The position numbers were made by a program, and so were the translations under genes. The notes below the pieces were generated by a model. That model worked only from the letters and a program-made list of their open reading frames with translations. It was not told where the DNA came from and searched no databases. This document shows, piece after piece, positions 43,003 through 51,608 of a stretch of DNA of 64,000 nt (the stretch's first letter is position 1; every line of letters starts with the position of its first letter). The stretch covers positions 310,001 to 374,000 of the forward strand of contig NZ_FOGR01000003.1 in assembly GCF_900111275.1 (NCBI RefSeq), given 5' to 3'. This DNA comes from Rhizobium sp. NFR03. GTDB taxonomy: Bacteria; Pseudomonadota; Alphaproteobacteria; Rhizobiales; Rhizobiaceae.

Positions 43003-44544
43003 ATGGCCGAGAACAACCGGGCCGAAGGGGCTTTTGCCACAGGCGGGACGGACGGAGCCGAAGACGCATTCGCTTTCCTTGGAAAAGGCGGCGAAATCAG
43101 GCGGCTGATCCGTGAATTCGATTGGGGCTCCACGCCGCTCGGGCGGGTCGAGACATGGCCCGGCAGCCTCCGCACCGCGACGGCCCTTCTTCTTCAGTCA
43201 CCCGTCCCGATCGTCATGCTCTGGGGCGAGCATGGCATCATGATCTATAACGATGCCTATTCCGGCTTTGCAGGCAAGCGGCATCCGCAGCTTCTGGGAT
43301 CCCGCGTGCGGGAGGGCTGGGCCGAGATTGCCGACTTCAACGACAATGTGATGAGGGTCGGGCTCTCGGGGGGAACGCTTGCCTATCGCGATCAGGAACT
43401 GACGCTGCATCGTCGCGGCGTGCCGGAACAGGTCTGGATGAACCTCGATTATTCCCCGGTGCTCGACGAGACCGGCACGCCGGCAGGCGTCATCGCCATC
43501 GTCGTGGAGACGACGAGCGAGGTTCTGGCCCGTCAGCGGATCGCGCGGGAGCACGAGCGACTGCTGCAACTCTTCGCACAGGCACCGACCTTCATGGCCA
43601 TGTTGCGCGGCGAGAACCATGTGTTCGAGCTCGTCAACCCCAACTACCAGACGCTGATCGGCGAGCGCGACGTGATCGGCAAGCCGGTCAAAGAGGCATT
43701 GCCGGAGCTTGCCGATCAAGGCTTCGGCGCGCTCCTCGATCAGGCCTATCGGTCCGGCGAGCCCATCAGCCGCTGGTCCGAGCGCCTCATTCTTGTCCGC
43801 TCGAAGGAGGCGGGACCAGAGGAACGCTTCGTCGATTTCGTCTACCAGCCGATTACCGCCGACAGCGGCGAGGTGACGCATATCTTCGTGCAGGGCTCTG
43901 ACGTCACGGAGCGGGTCATCGCCGAGCATCGGCAACGTTTGCTGGTCAACGAGCTCAATCACCGGGTAAAGAACACGCTCGCCTCGGTGCAGGCGATCAC
44001 GTCGCAGACCCTTCGCGGCGCCATGTCGCTGAAGGAGGCCTCCGATTCGATCAACGGCCGCATTCTCGCGCTGTCGCGGGCCCACAACATGCTGACCGCG
44101 CAGAACTGGACGGGTGCCGATCTGAACGAGGTGCTGGAGACGGCGCTTTCCACACATGACGATCCGGACCGCCCCCAGCTCGATGTCTCCTCCCCGCCCC
44201 TGCGCCTTGAGCCGCACGCAGCTCTGTCCATCGCGCTCGCGCTCCACGAGCTCGCCATCAACGCCGCGAAGTTCGGCGCTCTTTCGCGCGCGGAGGGCCG
44301 CGTCGAGATCGTGTGCGAGACAACTGTCGTAGAGGATCGGGAGATCTTCCGAATGACATGGCGCGAGATCGGCGGCCCCCCGGTGCAGACGCCGCAGCGG
44401 CGCGGCTTCGGTTCCCATCTTCTCGAGCGCGCCCTGCCTGCGGAGCTTTCTGGTCAGGTCCGCATCCACCACAGGCCGGATGGTCTCGTCTTCGAACTCG
44501 CCGCTCCGCTTTCCGCCGTCCGCGAAGGCGTCGGCCTTGAATAA
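43003..44544 (+). CDS. PAS-domain HWE-family sensor histidine kinase
   Basis: 513 residues from MAENNRAEGAF (an ATG three codons upstream is possible). No membrane segment. An N-terminal sensory PAS/GAF-like part (about 30-170), a second PAS (about 180-300), then the kinase: phosphoacceptor H-box NELNHRVKNTLASVQAI, N-box with ALHELAINAAKFGALS, and the W-x-E in MTWREIGGP that defines the HWE family. Cytoplasmic HWE kinases in Rhizobiaceae feed the general stress response or single-domain receivers such as the one encoded next. The receiver's start overlaps its stop codon. Confidence 0.9.
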   Translation: MAENNRAEGAFATGGTDGAEDAFAFLGKGGEIRRLIREFDWGSTPLGRVETWPGSLRTATALLLQSPVPIVMLWGEHGIMIYNDAYSGFAGKRHPQLLGSRVREGWAEIADFNDNVMRVGLSGGTLAYRDQELTLHRRGVPEQVWMNLDYSPVLDETGTPAGVIAIVVETTSEVLARQRIAREHERLLQLFAQAPTFMAMLRGENHVFELVNPNYQTLIGERDVIGKPVKEALPELADQGFGALLDQAYRSGEPISRWSERLILVRSKEAGPEERFVDFVYQPITADSGEVTHIFVQGSDVTERVIAEHRQRLLVNELNHRVKNTLASVQAITSQTLRGAMSLKEASDSINGRILALSRAHNMLTAQNWTGADLNEVLETALSTHDDPDRPQLDVSSPPLRLEPHAALSIALALHELAINAAKFGALSRAEGRVEIVCETTVVEDREIFRMTWREIGGPPVQTPQRRGFGSHLLERALPAELSGQVRIHHRPDGLVFELAAPLSAVREGVGLE

Positions 44545-44893
44545 GCTTGCCGGGAAACGCGTGCTGATCGTTGAGGACGAGATGCTGGTCGCGCTCCTCA
44601 TCGAGGACTTCATTCTTCAGATCGGCTGCGAGATCGCCGGAATGGCCATGCGACTTGAGCCGGCCCTTGATCTTGCCCGGACCATCGATATCGATGTGGC
44701 AATCCTCGACATCAACCTTGCGGGAAAACCATCCTTCCCGGTCGCGGAAATGCTGCGAGAGCGCGGCATACCATTCGTTTTTGCCAGCGGTTATGGTGTT
44801 GCAGGCCTCGAAGGCTCCGGCATTTCGGCGCCGGTCTTGCAGAAGCCGTTCGATGTGAGCGATGTGAGGCGGCTTCTCGCAGGTGTGGTCTGA
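44537..44893 (+). CDS. single-domain response regulator
   Basis: 118 residues with a TTG start (44537) overlapping the kinase stop; a longer frame would start at 44480 inside the kinase. The receiver has acidic residues in VLIVEDEMLV, the phosphoacceptor Asp in VAILDINLAG, the Ser/Thr in VFASGYG and the Lys in VLQKPFD. There is no output domain. This type is commonly paired with HWE kinases and may act as phosphate sink or protein-protein switch. Confidence 0.85.
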   Translation: MNKLAGKRVLIVEDEMLVALLIEDFILQIGCEIAGMAMRLEPALDLARTIDIDVAILDINLAGKPSFPVAEMLRERGIPFVFASGYGVAGLEGSGISAPVLQKPFDVSDVRRLLAGVV

Positions 44894-45098
44894 AGACCGT
44901 CACCTCACGCTCCGGCGATGTCACGAAACGGTCATTTCAACGTCATCGGGCTCGCGTAGTATCTTTCCAGATGTAGAATTCTTCAGAGCGCTTCGGAAAT
45001 TTCACCGGCTCTACGATGATTGATAGGCCAGATCTGGTAATCGCCAGTTTCGCTCTGTCCTGTACAATCGCACGTCAGTCAAACCCGTGGAGATCATC

Positions 45099-45329
45099 AT
45101 GCCCACAAGGGATTTCGGCCGTGTCGCCGATGGATGCCTGAATGCACGGCACGCCCCTCGCGGCGGCCATGCGCTGGAGCGCGTCTTCGAGGACCATTGC
45201 ACGGCAGGCGCCGAGACCGGCGACGTTGCGGCTGCCCGCCGGATCCACGTCTTCCAGTGCGGCATGATCAGCGAAGCCGCGCTGCAGGACCTTCTGCAGG
45301 ACAGCAACCGCCGCGGCGGCGAACGCTGA
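45099..45329 (+). CDS. hypothetical protein, 76 aa
   Basis: ATG 45099 follows GTGGAG at about 7 bases. The peptide starts MPTRDFGRVADGCLNARH and continues with charged, Ala/Gly-rich sequence with three Cys. No family recognised. It stands alone, convergent with the next gene. Alternative frames on the minus strand over the same bases look less protein-like. Whether it is real cannot be decided here. Confidence 0.45.
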   Translation: MPTRDFGRVADGCLNARHAPRGGHALERVFEDHCTAGAETGDVAAARRIHVFQCGMISEAALQDLLQDSNRRGGER

Positions 45330-45404
45330 ACACATTCCGTCGAAGCGGGCGCGCGCTGCTGCGTCATATGGCCGTATCGACGCAGGAACCCGTTAGCGCG
45401 GGTG

Positions 45405-45785
45405 TCAGGTATCCACCTTTTCCTTTTCCCGCTTCGGGGCGGCGCGCTTTGGCTCTTCGGGCGCCGGCGGCGAATAGGGCTTTTCCCCCTTTGGCGTCGG
45501 GGCCAGCAGGTTCTTCAGCGTCGAGAGGCGATCCTTCAGGAGAGGACGGAACCGCGTCGCGCGATAGGGCATATCGGCAGCGCCATAGCCCTCGGGGCCA
45601 TCGTCATTGCCGCGATGAATTTCCTCGAGCTTCACGCCGATGAACTCGCCGTCGATGTAGTGGCTGTACGGCCCCACCCAGCGGATCGTGTAGATCTCGC
45701 CCTTGCGGATCAGCTGGTCGATCGAGACGTTCTTGAACTTGTCGTCGATGCAGACGACCTTCTGGCCGACGTGGAAATTGTTCAT
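45405..45785 (-). CDS. hypothetical protein with SH3-like N-terminus
   Basis: 126 residues from MNNFHVGQKVVCIDDKF; a longer frame from 45845 adds 20 residues that do not fit. The first 70 residues form short beta-strand-like stretches (GQKVVCIDD, KGEIYTIRWVG, YIDGEFIGVKLEEI), the pattern of small proteins with an SH3-like barrel annotated as hypothetical in rhizobia and phages. The C-terminal 40 residues are Lys/Pro/Glu-rich and disordered. Function unknown. Confidence 0.7.
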   Translation of the reverse strand: MNNFHVGQKVVCIDDKFKNVSIDQLIRKGEIYTIRWVGPYSHYIDGEFIGVKLEEIHRGNDDGPEGYGAADMPYRATRFRPLLKDRLSTLKNLLAPTPKGEKPYSPPAPEEPKRAAPKREKEKVDT

Positions 45786-46026
45786 CGCTGCCTCCGGCCG
45801 AATGGCCACGCCTGGATAAGCAAAGCCTGTCACGCGAGCGTGCACCGACTTTCTGTCGCGATCTCCGTCCCGACGCCGTCATCTAAAGCGATGGGCGTCG
45901 AAGCTCGAAGATTGCCCGTGGCCGCCATGGTGAGAAAGGCTGACACGCTACATCCCTATAGTGCCTGATGCCATCGGCCTGCAAGAGCGGCGCAGGACGT
46001 ATGGTTGCCATCGGCTCCGCAACGCC

Positions 46027-49000
46027 TCATAGCCGGTGCAGCACCACATCCGGGCAGGCTTTGCGCGCGATCTCGCACAGGTGTTCATGGTGGGTCAGAT
46101 AGATCACCTGCCCCACACCCGCCATGTCGGCCATCAGCCGGAAGGCGTGGAAGGCGCGGGCGTCGTCGAAGGTTTCCATGATATCGTCAGCGATGAACGG
46201 CAAAGCTTCACGCTGGGCACTGATTTCGTGGAAGCCGGCCATGCGCAGCGCGAGGTAGAGCTGGAAGCGCGTTCCTTTCGAGAGATCCTTCGCAAGCTTC
46301 GTCGCGCCCGAAGCGGAACGGACCAGCAGGAACTCCGCACCCTTCTCCATCTCGGTCGAAAGACCCTCATATTCCCCGCCGCTGATGGTGGCGAAAGCTG
46401 TGGATGCCCTCTGCATCATGGCGCTGCGGTGCCGCTCCCGATAGAGGCGCAGCGCCATATCGGCGGCAAGCAAGCCGGAACGCAGTCGGAGATAGGCCAG
46501 CGCCTGCTCCTCGATATCGGCAAGCACCGTGCGGCGGCGCTCCTCGATATGGGCGGCTGCATCGTCGCCGGCCGCCTTCTCAAGTCCGCGCACCGCATCG
46601 CGCAGTTCGGCATGGCGGTCCTGCACCATCCGGTCGGCTTCATCGTGACGCGCGGCGAGTTCAGCCTCCTCGCGGCGAAGCCCGTCCTCGTCCAGAGCGA
46701 CGAGAACCATCTCCGCCTCCTCTGCCGAGCCAACGCGCAAACGTCCGGCAAGGTCGGCCTCGGCTTCGACAATGCGCTCCCGCAGCCGCGTCCGGGCTTT
46801 CGCGGTTTCGAGGTGGGCGGCGACATCACCGAGTTCCGTGCAGCCGAAGAAGGCGAGCATATCGCGCTTGCCGGCCTCGTGCCGCTCCTGCTTTTCGGCC
46901 AGCGCCTGCGCCTCGCGCTCGCGCTCCTCCAGCTCGGTCGATAGCCGGTCGAACAGCGTTTCCACATGCTCGGCATCGGCCACCCTCTGCTGCAACGCCG
47001 TGAAGACCGCCAGGGGATCGTCGCCGGCCGGCAGATCCAGCCGCGTACAACAGCCGGAAATGACATTCGCGAAGGCTGTCTGGTCGCGGCCCATCGCCTC
47101 GATGCGATGGTCGAAATCGTTGCGCCGCTGCACCAGGCGATCGATCTCGGCGAGAACCGCCAGCGTCGGCATCACTTCGACCGGGCTCGGCACCACGCCA
47201 TCGCGTGCCAGCCAGAGGCCCGAGAGACCTTCGCTCCATGCATCCGCCCATGCGGCCATCGCGGCATCGGCCGCGTCCGCATCGCCACGGCGCGATGCGA
47301 GGGCCGATGCCGTCCGATTCAGGTTTTCGGACAGCGTCCGCCCCTCGGCTGCCTCGGCCTGCGCCGCCATGAGAAGACGCTCGCCGAAGGCCAGCGCCGT
47401 CTCGAAATCGTCGGGCAGGGAAACGTCATTGCCGAAAGCCACGGCAAGCCGCGCCATGGCCCGTGCCTCATCGGCATCCGCCTGGGCCAGCTTCTGACGT
47501 ATCGCGCGCAATGCGGTGCGTGTCTCCAGCGCCTTCAGCCGGCGTTGTAGCCACTCCTCCAGCCGTGCCAGCGACAGATCAGCGGGAAGATTGCAGGCGG
47601 TGGCCGCGGCAGCGATGGCGGCATCCAGCACGCTCCGCTCTGCGATCAGTTCCGCGCGCTGCTGGTCGTACGCCGTCTGCCGTGCAGTGAGGTCGGCAAT
47701 GGTCACCGCCAGAGCACGGCTGCGGGCGATATGCTCGGTCTGGGTCAGCCGCAGGGCGCTCGCCTGATCGTCCTTGTCGAGCGCGGCTTCGAACTGATCG
47801 GCCGTGTCGGGCGTCAGCGCGTGCCGATGAGCCTGCCACGCCGCACTGCGCGCGAGACGCAGTGCGGCAACACGCGCATCGTCAGCAAATTCCGCCTGAA
47901 CGAGAAGCGTCTCCCGCTCCGCCTGCGCGGCGGCCCGTTGCAGCGCAATGTCCGCGCGTCGCTCGTCGAGCCGGCGCAGGCGGTCGCTCGACGTCTCGTT
48001 CCTGAAAGACCAGTCGGCAAGATCACCTTCCGCCGGAACCGGTGCGAGCGCAAGGCTTTCGGCATCGTGACGGCCCGGCAGCGCCGCCAGCTGGTCGGCC
48101 AGAAGGTCCTCCAGCCGCGCCGCTTCCTCGCTCGCAGCCTTCTGCCGGAGCGGAAAATCCTCGCGCCGCAACGCTCGCAGCAGATCGGACAGAACCTGTG
48201 GATCGCTGGTCGTCGTCAACGCGGAGGCCTGTCCGGCCGGCTTGTCGCCAGCCGCCTCGACCCGTTCGGCCGCCTCGCGATGGGCGGCCTCAGCCATTCC
48301 AAATTCCCGACGTGCCGCCTCCTGCCGCTCCGACAGGCGTGCGTGCGTCTCGGCGAGCGCACGCAGCTTGCCGATGGTTGCTGCCGGAATGAGGAGCGTC
48401 GCCGGGTTTTCATCCACGCCAAGGCCGAGTTGCAGCAGCCGCGCGGCGAGTTCGGCGGAAACCGCCGCCCTGTCCTGCCTGCGCGATGGCATGTCCTGCG
48501 CCGCCGTGCGGTAGCGGGCCTCCAGCCCCGAGCTTTCCAGATGGCGCAGGTCGGCGCGCAGGGCGAGTACAGTCTCGTCGCGCGCGAGGAGGTCGCGCTC
48601 CTGCGTGCGGCGAGCGATGTCCGCAGCGATCTGCGTCAGGCGCGTGCCGATCTCGGTTTCCGCCCGCATCAGCTCCGGCAGCATCTGGTGCCAGACGGCC
48701 GGCGGGTCCGGCAGGTCGCTGAGCGTCGCCAGTTCGCTGCGCAGCGCCCGAAGACGCAAGAGCAGCGGCAGGCCGTCGAGCTTCGCCTTCACGCCATCCC
48801 ACTGAACGCGCAGCCCGGCGCGCGCGGCAAGCGCCGCCTCGTGCCGCTCGATTGCAAGATCGCGCGTCTTGCGCAACGCCGAATATTCCCGCTGGCTGAC
48901 ATCGATGGCCGCCCGCTCGTCCTTCAGCGCATCCAGTTCCGCCTTCAGCTCGGCCAGCCGGTGCTTGCGCGCCTGCGGGCGATAGAAGGCGTCCGTGCGG

Positions 49001-49506
49001 CCCTTCAGGTCGGCCATGACGCCCGTCAGGTCCGGCAGGCCCGAACTGGCGGAGAACAGCAGAGAGCCAAGCTCGCCCTCGCTCCGCAGAATGCTTTCGC
49101 CGCCCTTTTCGATGCTGTCATCGTCGAGCGAGAACATGAGCTGATAGGTTGCACGATCCACCGTGCCGAAGGCGTTGGCGAGAAGCCCTTCGGGCAGCGG
49201 CTGCTCGCTCCCGTCTATCAGCGTGTTCTGCTGACGCTTCACACGAAACAGGGACTGGCTGCGCCCGCCGGTCTCCACCGTCGCACCAATGCGCATGGCG
49301 GGGTACGGATGCAGGAAATTGTAGGGGCTGCGGCCTTCGATACCGAAGAACAGATCGAGCACGGCCGAAAACAGCGTGGATTTTCCTGCCTCGTTCGGCC
49401 CGTAGACCAGATGCAGGTCGGGCTTGCCCGCCCGGGTCGGGCCGAAATCAAGCTGCTTGCCGGTAAACTTGCCGTAGCGGACAAGATCGAGTGCTGAAAG
49501 GCGCAT
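46027..49506 (-). CDS. yhaN: SbcC/YhaN-type coiled-coil ATPase
   Basis: 1159 residues. An N-terminal ABC/SMC-type half with Walker A YGPNEAGKST (near residue 35), long Arg/Ala/Glu-rich coiled-coil arms over about 170-1000, and a C-terminal half with DLSKGTRFQLYLALRMA (signature) and the Walker B FIADDIMETFD. The layout is that of YhaN, a Rad50/SbcC relative. With YhaO (metallophosphoesterase, one-base overlap upstream) it probably forms a Mre11-Rad50-like nuclease for DNA end processing. Confidence 0.88.
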   Translation of the reverse strand: MRLSALDLVRYGKFTGKQLDFGPTRAGKPDLHLVYGPNEAGKSTLFSAVLDLFFGIEGRSPYNFLHPYPAMRIGATVETGGRSQSLFRVKRQQNTLIDGSEQPLPEGLLANAFGTVDRATYQLMFSLDDDSIEKGGESILRSEGELGSLLFSASSGLPDLTGVMADLKGRTDAFYRPQARKHRLAELKAELDALKDERAAIDVSQREYSALRKTRDLAIERHEAALAARAGLRVQWDGVKAKLDGLPLLLRLRALRSELATLSDLPDPPAVWHQMLPELMRAETEIGTRLTQIAADIARRTQERDLLARDETVLALRADLRHLESSGLEARYRTAAQDMPSRRQDRAAVSAELAARLLQLGLGVDENPATLLIPAATIGKLRALAETHARLSERQEAARREFGMAEAAHREAAERVEAAGDKPAGQASALTTTSDPQVLSDLLRALRREDFPLRQKAASEEAARLEDLLADQLAALPGRHDAESLALAPVPAEGDLADWSFRNETSSDRLRRLDERRADIALQRAAAQAERETLLVQAEFADDARVAALRLARSAAWQAHRHALTPDTADQFEAALDKDDQASALRLTQTEHIARSRALAVTIADLTARQTAYDQQRAELIAERSVLDAAIAAAATACNLPADLSLARLEEWLQRRLKALETRTALRAIRQKLAQADADEARAMARLAVAFGNDVSLPDDFETALAFGERLLMAAQAEAAEGRTLSENLNRTASALASRRGDADAADAAMAAWADAWSEGLSGLWLARDGVVPSPVEVMPTLAVLAEIDRLVQRRNDFDHRIEAMGRDQTAFANVISGCCTRLDLPAGDDPLAVFTALQQRVADAEHVETLFDRLSTELEEREREAQALAEKQERHEAGKRDMLAFFGCTELGDVAAHLETAKARTRLRERIVEAEADLAGRLRVGSAEEAEMVLVALDEDGLRREEAELAARHDEADRMVQDRHAELRDAVRGLEKAAGDDAAAHIEERRRTVLADIEEQALAYLRLRSGLLAADMALRLYRERHRSAMMQRASTAFATISGGEYEGLSTEMEKGAEFLLVRSASGATKLAKDLSKGTRFQLYLALRMAGFHEISAQREALPFIADDIMETFDDARAFHAFRLMADMAGVGQVIYLTHHEHLCEIARKACPDVVLHRL

Positions 49507-50786
49507 TAGCGATCTCCCTCACCCGCCCGCACATGCGCCAGCACCTCGTCGCTGCCGTCTCGCGCAATCTCGGCGAGGAGAGCTTCGACGGTCGCCTCGT
49601 CCGTCCCGAAGGTCTCCCGGAGTTCCCGCGGTAGCTGGCCGAGAAGCTCCGTCATCAGGTCGGCCGCCTGCTGGCGGAACCCGTGCGACACAAGGACATC
49701 GCTATGGATCAGCGCCGACAGTTCGGCGGCGGGATCGAGCCCCGTATCCGTTCCGCCTGCCGCCGCCGTTTCCGGAGCATGGCAGTCGATCTCGACCTTC
49801 TCCACCCAGCAGCCGGGCAAGGCATTGGCAAGACCTGTCACCTCGTCCATCAGAAAGGCGGGGTCGCGCTTCAGACGGAAGGCGAGCGACGTGGCGCCCG
49901 TCAGATGCAGCCGCAGGATCAGGTGTTGGGCACCGGCCGCTGTCACGCGGCGCGCAAGATCGTCACCGACGCGGACAAGAAGTTCGCGCCATTCCGTGAC
50001 ACCGGTGAGATCTATGATCGCCCGCTCGAAAACGGCGCCGCCAATGCGGCGCTCGTCATGATGGATTGCGCCGCCAGCCTCGATCGTCACGAGCGTCACG
50101 CTCTTCGCCCCGGCCTCGTTGATATCGCGGCCTTGCGGCATGCCGGGCATGACGATCAGCGGCGTTTCGCTGTGGACGAGCCGATGGTGGACATGGCCGA
50201 GCGCCCAATAATCGAAGCCATGAGACGCCAGGTCCGCCACGCTGCAAGGCGCATAGAGATCGTGTCCCGGCGCACCGGCAAGGCTCGTGTGCAGCATGCC
50301 GATATTCACCGCATCGGCCTGCGGAACCGGGAAGGATGGCAACAGACTGTCCGGCGCGTGCGGCTGGTCGAAGCCGATGCCATGAATATAGACCCCGCGC
50401 CCGTCGGCAAGCGTTGCCGCCTTGACCGATTTCGCGCGATTGGAAAACACATGCACATTATCGGGAAAGGTCAGCTCGCGGCGGATGGCGGACTGGTTGT
50501 CGTGATTGCCGCGAATGACGAAGACGCGCACCCCGGCCGCTTCCAGCCGGCGCATCTCGCCCATCAGAAACAGCGCCGTGTTCATCGAGGTCTGCGAGCC
50601 ATCATAGAGATCGCCGGCAATCAGCAGGGCATCGACCGCCTCTGCGATGCAGAGATCGACGATAGCCGTCAACGCCGCGCGGGTTGCGCCACGGACATGC
50701 TCGGCGAGCTCACCATTGCGGAGCGCCAGACTGCGGAGGGGAGAATCGAGGTGAAGATCTGCGGTGTGAACGAAGCGGAAAGCCAT
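49506..50786 (-). CDS. yhaO: SbcD/YhaO-type metallophosphoesterase
   Basis: 426 residues from MAFRFVHTADLHLDS; an in-frame ATG 8 codons upstream is possible. The calcineurin-like motifs are complete: DxH (Asp10, His12), GDLYDGS, RGNHDNQ and GHVHH. It is the Mre11/SbcD homologue of the YhaO group and would act with YhaN as an exo/endonuclease at DNA ends. The stop overlaps the yhaN start by one base. A MarR regulator is encoded divergently 206 bases upstream. Confidence 0.9.
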   Translation of the reverse strand: MAFRFVHTADLHLDSPLRSLALRNGELAEHVRGATRAALTAIVDLCIAEAVDALLIAGDLYDGSQTSMNTALFLMGEMRRLEAAGVRVFVIRGNHDNQSAIRRELTFPDNVHVFSNRAKSVKAATLADGRGVYIHGIGFDQPHAPDSLLPSFPVPQADAVNIGMLHTSLAGAPGHDLYAPCSVADLASHGFDYWALGHVHHRLVHSETPLIVMPGMPQGRDINEAGAKSVTLVTIEAGGAIHHDERRIGGAVFERAIIDLTGVTEWRELLVRVGDDLARRVTAAGAQHLILRLHLTGATSLAFRLKRDPAFLMDEVTGLANALPGCWVEKVEIDCHAPETAAAGGTDTGLDPAAELSALIHSDVLVSHGFRQQAADLMTELLGQLPRELRETFGTDEATVEALLAEIARDGSDEVLAHVRAGEGDR

Positions 50787-50992
50787 GCCCGACCATGGCC
50801 CCGCCGACATATGAACGTCAATCGTTTCGGTCCGGGAGGTCTCGTCTTTCCACCGGACCGTGCAGCAGCGCGACGTTCGGCAGTGTGATACAGGAACCGC
50901 GGAGATGGGCTCCGTCCGGCGGCTGTGGCACTGCCGACACCGCCGCCGGGTTTCGGGTGCCCTGCCTTGACATCGCCGTGAAGGCATTTGAC

Positions 50993-51502
50993 ATGGACCC
51001 TCATAACGTCCATTTCCAGTCTATGAAAACGACCTTCGACGTCTCCGACAAGCTGTTCGAGCTCTATCACCGCGTTCATCGGCTCATCAACCAGTCAATG
51101 ACGGAAGAAGGCGTGTCGCTGGCCCGCAGCAAATTTCTGTTCTTCCTGAACAAGCTTGGCCCATGCCGCTCGACAGATATTGCCTGCGCGCTCAACTTTG
51201 CTCCACGCACCGTAACCGAGGCAATCGACGGGCTGGAGCGGGACAAGCTTGTGGTACGCCAGCCGGATCCCGAGGATCGTCGCGCGAAGATCGTTTCCAT
51301 CACCGATGTCGGACGTATCGCGCTGGAGGCTGCCGAGCACCCGCGCAAGCAGCTGATCGAAGAGATCTTCTCGGCCCTCGATGACGAACAGCTGGACCAG
51401 TTGCACGAGATCGTCAGCAAGCTTGTGCGCCGCACGGATGAGATCCGCGAGCGGCGGGAGCAAGAGGAGGCCGTAGGGCCTGCGGCGGCTCGAGAGGCCT
51501 GA
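50993..51502 (+). CDS. MarR family transcriptional regulator
   Basis: 169 residues (ATG 50993; ATG 51023 is an alternative). A winged helix is predicted from SLARSKFLFFLNKLGPCRSTDIACALNF through RTVTEAIDGLERDKLVVRQPDPEDRRAKIVSIT, the classic MarR recognition helix and DxRxx wing. It is a homodimeric DNA-binding protein that usually represses a neighbouring gene. It is divergent from yhaO, which makes yhaO-yhaN a possible target. Confidence 0.9.
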   Translation: MDPHNVHFQSMKTTFDVSDKLFELYHRVHRLINQSMTEEGVSLARSKFLFFLNKLGPCRSTDIACALNFAPRTVTEAIDGLERDKLVVRQPDPEDRRAKIVSITDVGRIALEAAEHPRKQLIEEIFSALDDEQLDQLHEIVSKLVRRTDEIRERREQEEAVGPAAAREA

Positions 51503-51549
51503 GGCCAAAGCGCCAAGGCCAACGCGACATCGTCCCGGTCTCGCACCGA

Positions 51550-51573
51550 CCGGGCCCGCAAGTGCAGGCCCGG
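51550..51573. terminator. hairpin between convergent genes
   Basis: CCGGGCC-CGCAAGTGCA-GGCCCGG lies between the stops of the MarR and esterase genes. A second stem, CCGGTC/GACCGG, lies beside it. No T run, so the terminator call is weak. Confidence 0.35.
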
Positions 51574-51608
51574 CATTATCATCCCCGGCACGACCGCGGC
51601 GCTCGTCA

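Noticed and set aside
45011-45367. Minus-strand frames over the 76-aa hypothetical gene
   Set aside because: No ribosome site and poor protein character; the plus-strand frame has a better start, although it is itself uncertain.
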